DNA from: Synergistales bacterium
GTDB lineage: Bacteria > Synergistota > Synergistia > Synergistales > Aminobacteriaceae
Assembly (NCBI GenBank): GCA_025997935.1
Contig: BNVG01000056.1
Location: 1-12,398, forward strand
Direction of reading: 5' to 3'
DNA: 12,398 nt
Numbering within the stretch: position 1 is the stretch's first letter; each line of letters opens with the position of its first letter. Of this stretch, positions 8,428 through 12,398 are shown in pieces. Both the position numbers and the translations under genes were made by a program. The notes below the pieces were generated by a model. The model had not been told where the DNA came from. It did not search any database and was given only the letters and a program-made list of their open reading frames with translations.

Positions 8428-8455
8428 ATCTGAAATTATCTGAATATTATCTGAA
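8426..8455 (+). repeat. Three tandem copies of TTATCTGAA with 10-11 base period
   Basis: Exact copies of TTATCTGAA start at 8426, 8436 and 8447. The spacing of 10 and 11 bases is one DNA helix turn, so all copies face the same side. The first copy overlaps the terminator T-run; the last ends 5 bases before the AAGGAGG at 8461. An inverted partial copy, CAGATAAAA, lies at 8295-8303. Possible roles are a regulator-binding array or single-stranded RNA-binding sites. Confidence 0.6.
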
Positions 8456-8460
8456 AAAAC

Positions 8461-8467
8461 AAGGAGG
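8461..8467 (+). promoter_or_regulatory. Shine-Dalgarno that fixes a TTG start
   Basis: AAGGAGG at 8461-8467 is a full match to the ribosome binding consensus, 9 bases before TTG at 8477. No in-frame ATG lies at a suitable distance, so the dehydrogenase starts at TTG despite the otherwise optimal site. The first three codons read TTG-AAA-ACC. Confidence 0.8.
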
Positions 8468-8476
8468 AAAATACTT

Positions 8477-9439
8477 TTGAAAACCGCGAGCGAGATAAAA
8501 CATGTCGCGATTTTGGGCGCCGGCACTATGGGGCCGGGCATGGCTCAGATTTTCGCGCAGGGCGGACGAACCGTCACCATGTGGACCCGCAGCGAGGAGA
8601 CGCGCGAGAAGGCCAAGCAAACTCTGAGGAAGAGCATAGAGACATTTGCCGAGGAAGGCTTGCTCGCCGCGGACAAAATCGAGAACGTCTATGGTAGAGT
8701 TACTTTCAAGCCGACGGTCGAGGAAACGGTAAGCCGCGCTGATTTCGTCATGGAGACCATAGTCGAGAACAAAGACGCCAAGTTGCAGCTATTCAAGGAG
8801 CTTGACGCTTGCATAGGCCCTGACGTTATATTGGCGTCCAACACCTCTGGGCTCAACGTGTTCGATTTAGTCCCCCCGCAACGCCTGAAACAAATGGTCA
8901 TAGCCCACTGGTACGCGCCGCCTCAGCTCATCCCGCTTGTAGAGGTGGTCAAGAGCGCGCAAGCGCCGGATTCTTACGCCGATATAACGGTGGCGTTTTT
9001 GGAAGAGTGCGGCAAAACCCCCGTCCTGATGAAGAAGTTCATCCGCGGCTACATAGCCAACCGTATGCAGATGTGTTTGAACCAAGAGGTTTTTTATCTG
9101 CTTGACAATGATTTTTGTTCCCCCGAGGACATCGACAAGGCTGTCAAGGCCAGCTTTATCCCGCGCGCCGTGGTTTTAGGGCTTTGCAAACGGGCGGATT
9201 TCGGCGGACTCGATATGACCGCCAATAACTACAAAAATAAAAGCTATACGCTCCCCCCCGAAGTGGACATGCCCAAAACGCTTGCCTCGCATATCGAAAA
9301 AGGCGAACTTGGGCTTAAATCCGGCAAGGGTTTTTACGACTACACGAACGTCGACAGGCAGGCGTTGCTGGCCAAGCGCGACAAGCAGCTTTTCGAGATT
9401 TTCAAGATAGCCAAAAAGTTTATGGACGACCCGGTTTAA
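8477..9439 (+). CDS. 3-hydroxyacyl-CoA dehydrogenase-family protein (possible beta-hydroxy acid dehydrogenase)
   Basis: The 320-residue protein has the two domains of this family: an N-terminal Rossmann fold with GAGTMGPG (14-21) and a helical C-terminal domain from about 190. Family enzymes oxidise an L-3-hydroxyacyl group to the 3-keto form using NAD(P). Candidate active-site residues at family spacing are Ser124, His144, Glu156 (PLVEVV) and Asn195 (IANRM). The near-invariant Asn of the HFFNP motif is Ala here (HWYAPP, 144-149). The acidic residue usually ending beta-strand 2, which favours NAD, is absent; the strand runs VTMWTRSEE. Carnitine dehydrogenase is a related, CoA-independent enzyme of similar size that works with BKACE, so the substrate here may be a free beta-hydroxy acid rather than a CoA ester. 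It is first in the four-gene cluster, behind the structured leader. Family is sure, substrate unknown. Confidence 0.85.
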   Translation: MKTASEIKHVAILGAGTMGPGMAQIFAQGGRTVTMWTRSEETREKAKQTLRKSIETFAEEGLLAADKIENVYGRVTFKPTVEETVSRADFVMETIVENKDAKLQLFKELDACIGPDVILASNTSGLNVFDLVPPQRLKQMVIAHWYAPPQLIPLVEVVKSAQAPDSYADITVAFLEECGKTPVLMKKFIRGYIANRMQMCLNQEVFYLLDNDFCSPEDIDKAVKASFIPRAVVLGLCKRADFGGLDMTANNYKNKSYTLPPEVDMPKTLASHIEKGELGLKSGKGFYDYTNVDRQALLAKRDKQLFEIFKIAKKFMDDPV

Positions 9440-9490
9440 CCCCAAATTTCAGCCTCACAAATTTAGACCTGTAAAGGAGACAATAATTTT

Positions 9491-10333
9491 ATGAGCGGTA
9501 AACTTATCATCACCTGCGCCCTTACCGGCGCCGGAACGACTAAGGCCCAAAACCCGAACGTGCCCGTAACCGCCGCCGAGATAGCCGCGGACGTCGTAGC
9601 CGTGGCGAAAGCGGGCGCTGCCGTAGCGCATATCCACGTCCGCGACGAGGCGGGCGTCAACACGATGGACACCAATATTTTTGTAGGCGTGGTCGAGGCC
9701 GTGCGCGAGGCCGTCAAAAAAGCGGGCGTGGACGTCGTCCTCAACCTCACCACTTCCGGATCCAAGTTCTCGGACGAGTGGCGTATCGGACATTTGCCCA
9801 TTTTGAAGCCTGAGATGTGTTCCTACGACCCCGGCACAATGAACTGGGCCAACAGCTTCGTGTTCCTGAACTCCCCGGCTTTTCTGGAGAAGCTGGGACA
9901 CGCGTCTCAGGAGCTTGAGATAAAGCCCGAGTGCGAGATTTTCGACGGTGGAATGATAGGCAACGTCGACTATTACGTTAAAAAGGGCGTGCTGAAAAAT
10001 CCGCTGCACTACCAGTTCGTGCTTGGCGTACCCGGTGGTATGCCCGGCAACATCGACAGCTTGGCCTATCTGCTTCCAAAGATACAGCCGGGTTCCACAT
10101 GGTCGATAACGGGCATAGGCAGGTCGAGTATGCCGATGATGCTGGCGGGGCTTTCCGCCGGGTGCGACGGACTTCGCGTCGGGCTCGAGGACAATATAAA
10201 TCTCTCAAAGGGCGTTTTGGCTACTAATGTTCAGCTTGTCGAGCAGGCTATAGGATTGGCGAAAGCGGCTGGGCGTGAAATAGCCACGGCGGCTGAAGCC
10301 CGCGAGATTCTGGGTCTCAAGAAACATATATAA
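9491..10333 (+). CDS. Beta-keto acid cleavage enzyme (BKACE, DUF849; Kce-like)
   Basis: BKACE enzymes are zinc-dependent and catalyse beta-keto acid + acetyl-CoA to acetoacetate + a new acyl-CoA. The founding member, Kce, acts on 3-keto-5-aminohexanoate in lysine fermentation; others act on dehydrocarnitine and further keto acids. This 280-residue protein has the metal motif AHIHVRD with His47 and His49, the third ligand in RVGLEDN (Glu233, with Asp234 and Arg229 next to it), NLTTSGS (85-91) and PEMCSYDPGTMNW (107-119), a family block near the substrate carboxylate. The start region ITCALTGAGTTKAQNPNVP differs from the ITCAxTGS form I recall for Kce. ATG 9491 lies 10 bases after AAAGGAGA. The neighbouring dehydrogenases and thiolase fit formation of the keto acid and removal of acetoacetate. 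Naming it Kce would be over-reach. Confidence 0.9.
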   Translation: MSGKLIITCALTGAGTTKAQNPNVPVTAAEIAADVVAVAKAGAAVAHIHVRDEAGVNTMDTNIFVGVVEAVREAVKKAGVDVVLNLTTSGSKFSDEWRIGHLPILKPEMCSYDPGTMNWANSFVFLNSPAFLEKLGHASQELEIKPECEIFDGGMIGNVDYYVKKGVLKNPLHYQFVLGVPGGMPGNIDSLAYLLPKIQPGSTWSITGIGRSSMPMMLAGLSAGCDGLRVGLEDNINLSKGVLATNVQLVEQAIGLAKAAGREIATAAEAREILGLKKHI

Positions 10334-10346
10334 AACATTTTTGTAG

Positions 10347-10367
10347 GGGCTACCGCCTCGGTCGCCC
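10347..10367. repeat. Intergenic palindrome, candidate dispersed repeat
   Basis: In the 63-base gap between the BKACE and short-chain dehydrogenase genes, GGGC (10347-10350) pairs with GCCC (10364-10367) and ACCG (10352-10355) with CGGT (10359-10362), separated by one T/C mismatch and closed by a CCT loop. The form TTTTTGTAGGGGC... with a GC-rich palindrome resembles dispersed intergenic repeats I recall from several bacterial genomes. No second copy is in this window. It lacks a T-run, so I do not call it a terminator. Confidence 0.4.
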
Positions 10368-10396
10368 AAGTGCATACATTAAGGAGAGTGAGTTTT

Positions 10397-11167
10397 ATGT
10401 TTGAGCCATTCAATCTCACGGGGAAGAACGCTGTCGTCATCGGAGGCGCGGGCGGCATAGGCAAGGCCATCGCCGGAGGGCTTCTTCAGTCGGGCGCGAC
10501 AGTCGGCATAGCCAGCCGAAACCTTGACGGCCTGAACGAAGCCGCGGAGAGTCTGCGTAAACTGTCAGACGGCAAAGTAGAGGTTTTTCAGGTCGACGCG
10601 TCCGACGAAGCGAGCATTGTCAAGCTGGCACAGGACACGGTGAAGTCGTTCGGGCGCGTGGATATTTTGGTAAACGCTCAGGGCTTCAACACCAAGGGGC
10701 CGGCCATAGAGTTCGATATGGCCGAGTGGGACAAGCTCTACGCGGTGAACGTCCGAGGCGTCATGATGAGCTGCAAGGTGTTCGGCAAACACATGGTCGA
10801 GCAGGGCGGCGGCAAGATAATCAACCTCTCCTCCGTCAGAGGCATAAGGGCCAACGCCGGCGGCAACAGCGCCTATTGCTCGAGCAAAGCCGCCGTCGAC
10901 CTCATAACCAAATCCATAGCCACGGAGCTCGCCAAGAGCAATGTGCAGGTGAACGCCGTCGGCCCCGCGCTGATAGCCACAAAAATGATGGAAAAAGTCA
11001 TGGCCGAGCCGGGACGCGCCGAACAGTATACGCGCAATATCCCGATGGGACGCTTGGGCAAGGTTGAGGACGTTATCGGAGCCGCCGTTTATCTGGCGTC
11101 GCCCGCCGCTGATTTTGTCACGGGACAGATTTTGTACGTGGACGGCGGCCTGACCTCGGCAAGCTAA
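10397..11167 (+). CDS. Short-chain dehydrogenase/reductase (classical SDR)
   Basis: The 256-residue enzyme is a classical SDR, a cytoplasmic NAD(P)-dependent oxidoreductase, usually a tetramer. The cofactor loop GGAGGIG is at 16-22, LVNAQG (91-96) replaces the usual NNAG, Asn118 is in YAVNVRG, catalytic Ser is in INLSS (142-146), and Tyr160 and Lys164 form YCSSK. The end TGQILYVDGG (242-251) is standard. Arg41 right after beta-strand 2 (IASRN) hints at NADP(H). Close relatives include FabG-type 3-ketoacyl reductases, gluconate 5-dehydrogenases and 3-hydroxybutyrate dehydrogenases; the sequence alone does not choose between them. In this cluster it could act on acetoacetate/3-hydroxybutyrate or on the beta-hydroxy acid substrate. 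ATG 10397 follows AAGGAG (10381-10386); an in-frame GTG at 10370 has no such site. The stop lies 4 bases before the thiolase gene. Confidence 0.88.
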   Translation: MFEPFNLTGKNAVVIGGAGGIGKAIAGGLLQSGATVGIASRNLDGLNEAAESLRKLSDGKVEVFQVDASDEASIVKLAQDTVKSFGRVDILVNAQGFNTKGPAIEFDMAEWDKLYAVNVRGVMMSCKVFGKHMVEQGGGKIINLSSVRGIRANAGGNSAYCSSKAAVDLITKSIATELAKSNVQVNAVGPALIATKMMEKVMAEPGRAEQYTRNIPMGRLGKVEDVIGAAVYLASPAADFVTGQILYVDGGLTSAS

Positions 11168-11171
11168 AGCC

Positions 11172-12365
11172 ATGCGTGAAGTTGTAGTTGTGGAGGCCGT
11201 CAGGACTGCCGTAGGGAAGCTCGGCGGCGCGCTGGCGGATTTTCAGGCGGAAGACCTCGCGAGCGTGGTCATCAACGCGCTTGTCGACAAGTCGGGCATA
11301 GATACGAGTCTCATAGACGAGGTCATATTCGGTCAGGTGCGTCAGGGGGCGGACGCTCCTAACGTGGCGCGGATAGCGGCTTTGCGGAGCGGCATTCCCG
11401 AGGAGGTTCCGGCATACACGGTTATGCGGCAGTGCGCCTCGGGAATGCAGGCCGTCAACAGCGCCGCCGACGCCATACTCTGCGGGCACGCCGACGTTAT
11501 TCTTGCGGGCGGGACGGAGAGCATGAGCAACGCGGTGTTTTATTTGCGCGGCGCGCGGTACGGCTTGGGCAACGGTAACGCCGTCTTGGTGGATTCCCTG
11601 ACCGAGGGGCAGGTGCGCTCTCAGCCGCAGGATATTTACGGTGTGTTCGGCATGGGCATGACGGCGGAGAACGTGGCCGAGAGGTGCGATATTTCGCGCG
11701 AGTCTCAGGACCTGTTTGCTTACGAGAGCCAGAAGAAGGCCGACGACGCCATAAAGGGCGGCAAGTTCAAAGACGAGATCGTCCCCGTGATCATCCCCCA
11801 GAAAAAGGGCGACAGCGTTATTTTTGACACGGACGAACATCCGCGTCTCACGGCGGTGGAGAAACTCGCAAGCCTGAAGCCCGCTTTCAAAGACGGCGGC
11901 ACGGTGACGGCTGGCAACTCGTCGGGGCGAAACGACGGCGCTTCGGGGCTTTTGCTCATGTCGTCGGACAAGGCCTACGAGCTTGGCCTGAAGCCTTTGG
12001 CCGTCATAAAAGGCTCTATGGCCGCCGGTATTAGCCCAAAGGTTATGGGGTTAGGCCCGGTTTTCGCCACCCAAAAACTCTTGAAGCGGCTCGATATGTC
12101 GCTTGACGAGATAGACCTTATAGAGCTTAATGAGGCCTTCGCGGCTCAGTCTCTCGGCTGTATAAAAATGCTAAAACTTGACAGCGAGAAAGTCAACGTC
12201 AACGGCGGGGCCATCGCCCTTGGGCACCCTGTGGGTAGTAGCGGGGCGCGGATATTGGTGACTTTAATCCATGAACTCAGGCGGCGAGGGCAAAAATACG
12301 GCTTGGCCTCTTTGTGCGTCGCGGGCGGCATGGGCGTGGCCGATGTCGTAGAGGCGGTATATTAA
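11172..12365 (+). CDS. Thiolase family protein (acetyl-CoA C-acyltransferase)
   Basis: This 397-residue protein is a full-length degradative/biosynthetic thiolase. Thiolases cleave a 3-ketoacyl-CoA with CoA to give acetyl-CoA and a shortened acyl-CoA, or run the reverse condensation. The nucleophilic cysteine is Cys88 in [14 protein letters not shown] is at 320-323, the catalytic His is His352 in [16 protein letters not shown] (345-360), and the second cysteine is Cys382 in [10 protein letters not shown]. The last motif normally reads CxGGG; here the first Gly is Ala384. Acetoacetyl-CoA is the natural guess, as BKACE makes acetoacetate, but a longer or substituted keto acid is possible. The gene follows the SDR stop by 4 bases with only a weak ribosome binding site, so coupling is likely. 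It is complete within the window. Confidence 0.9.
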   Translation: MREVVVVEAVRTAVGKLGGALADFQAEDLASVVINALVDKSGIDTSLIDEVIFGQVRQGADAPNVARIAALRSGIPEEVPAYTVMRQCASGMQAVNSAADAILCGHADVILAGGTESMSNAVFYLRGARYGLGNGNAVLVDSLTEGQVRSQPQDIYGVFGMGMTAENVAERCDISRESQDLFAYESQKKADDAIKGGKFKDEIVPVIIPQKKGDSVIFDTDEHPRLTAVEKLASLKPAFKDGGTVTAGNSSGRNDGASGLLLMSSDKAYELGLKPLAVIKGSMAAGISPKVMGLGPVFATQKLLKRLDMSLDEIDLIELNEAFAAQSLGCIKMLKLDSEKVNVNGGAIALGHPVGSSGARILVTLIHELRRRGQKYGLASLCVAGGMGVADVVEAVY

Positions 12366-12388
12366 CGCGTTTTACGGTACAAACCGGC

Positions 12389-12398
12389 GAGAAAGGAA
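12389..12398 (+). promoter_or_regulatory. Ribosome binding site of a gene beyond the window
   Basis: The window ends GAGAAAGGAA, a good Shine-Dalgarno, 23 bases after the thiolase stop and with no terminator between. A further plus-strand gene probably begins within about 10 bases after the window and belongs to the same operon. Confidence 0.55.

Larger units (their letters stand above)
8253..8476 (+). ncRNA. Structured leader RNA, candidate attenuator or small RNA
   Basis: The predicted transcript leader is AT-rich and shows ordered hairpins. Stem 1 is ATCCG/CGGAT (8309-8313 with 8320-8324). Stem 2 is GTAATGAT-type, 8344-8351 with 8357-8364, containing a perfect 6-bp AATGAT/ATCATT core and extendable by CT/AG around a bulged G. 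Stem 3 is the terminator at 8371-8427. A competing pairing is possible: GCTTGCTTC (8333-8341) with GAAGGAAGC (8369-8377), 8 of 9 bases, which would enclose stem 2 and remove the terminator's left arm. After the terminator come the TTATCTGAA repeats and the ribosome binding site. I could not match it to riboswitch classes I know. The transcript itself is inferred from the promoter prediction, not observed. Confidence 0.45.

Noticed and set aside
8227..8541. Minus-strand open frame of 104 codons across the leader
   Set aside because: No ribosome binding site, low-complexity Lys/Ser/Ile composition typical of AT-rich non-coding DNA, and it runs into the antisense of the dehydrogenase gene.

Overview
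The window is a stretch of bacterial chromosome with tightly packed, mostly plus-strand genes. It suggests a Gram-negative-type anaerobe that ferments amino or organic acids. An ExbB/ExbD pair implies an energised outer membrane, and the hpt-ftsH order and the BKACE/thiolase cluster fit such an organism. The FtsH N-terminus, heavy use of the ATA isoleucine codon and TTG starts behind good Shine-Dalgarno sequences make me think of Synergistota. That placement is inference from memory, not proof.

Layout. Positions 1-1373 hold the 3' end of a sodium:solute symporter gene, then exbB and exbD, all joined by short overlaps. Positions 1376-4539 hold hpt, ftsH and a small MOSC-domain gene; consensus-like promoters precede hpt and ftsH. 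Positions 4586-6244 hold a divergent ATP-type phosphoenolpyruvate carboxykinase gene with a perfect AAGGAGG. A bidirectional terminator follows at 6266-6301. Positions 6325-8046 hold two uncharacterised genes facing away from each other: a membrane-anchored protein on the minus strand and a soluble two-domain protein on the plus strand. Positions 8047-8476 are the longest gene-free stretch. It contains a hairpin, a strong candidate promoter, a structured leader ending in a 20-bp terminator hairpin, and three tandem copies of TTATCTGAA. Positions 8477-12365 hold a four-gene cluster: a 3-hydroxyacyl-CoA dehydrogenase-family enzyme, a beta-keto acid cleavage enzyme (BKACE/DUF849), a short-chain dehydrogenase and a thiolase. 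The last bases of the window look like the ribosome binding site of a fifth gene.

How it may work together. The four-gene cluster reads as a catabolic module. A dehydrogenase would make a beta-keto acid. BKACE would swap it with acetyl-CoA, giving acetoacetate plus a new acyl-CoA, and the thiolase would return acetoacetyl-CoA to acetyl-CoA. The CoA transferase needed to activate acetoacetate is not in the window. The substrate is not known. The most interesting signal is upstream of this cluster: the leader can fold into a terminator or into a competing stem that uses up the terminator's left arm, so the cluster may be controlled by transcription attenuation. I could not match the leader to any riboswitch class I know.
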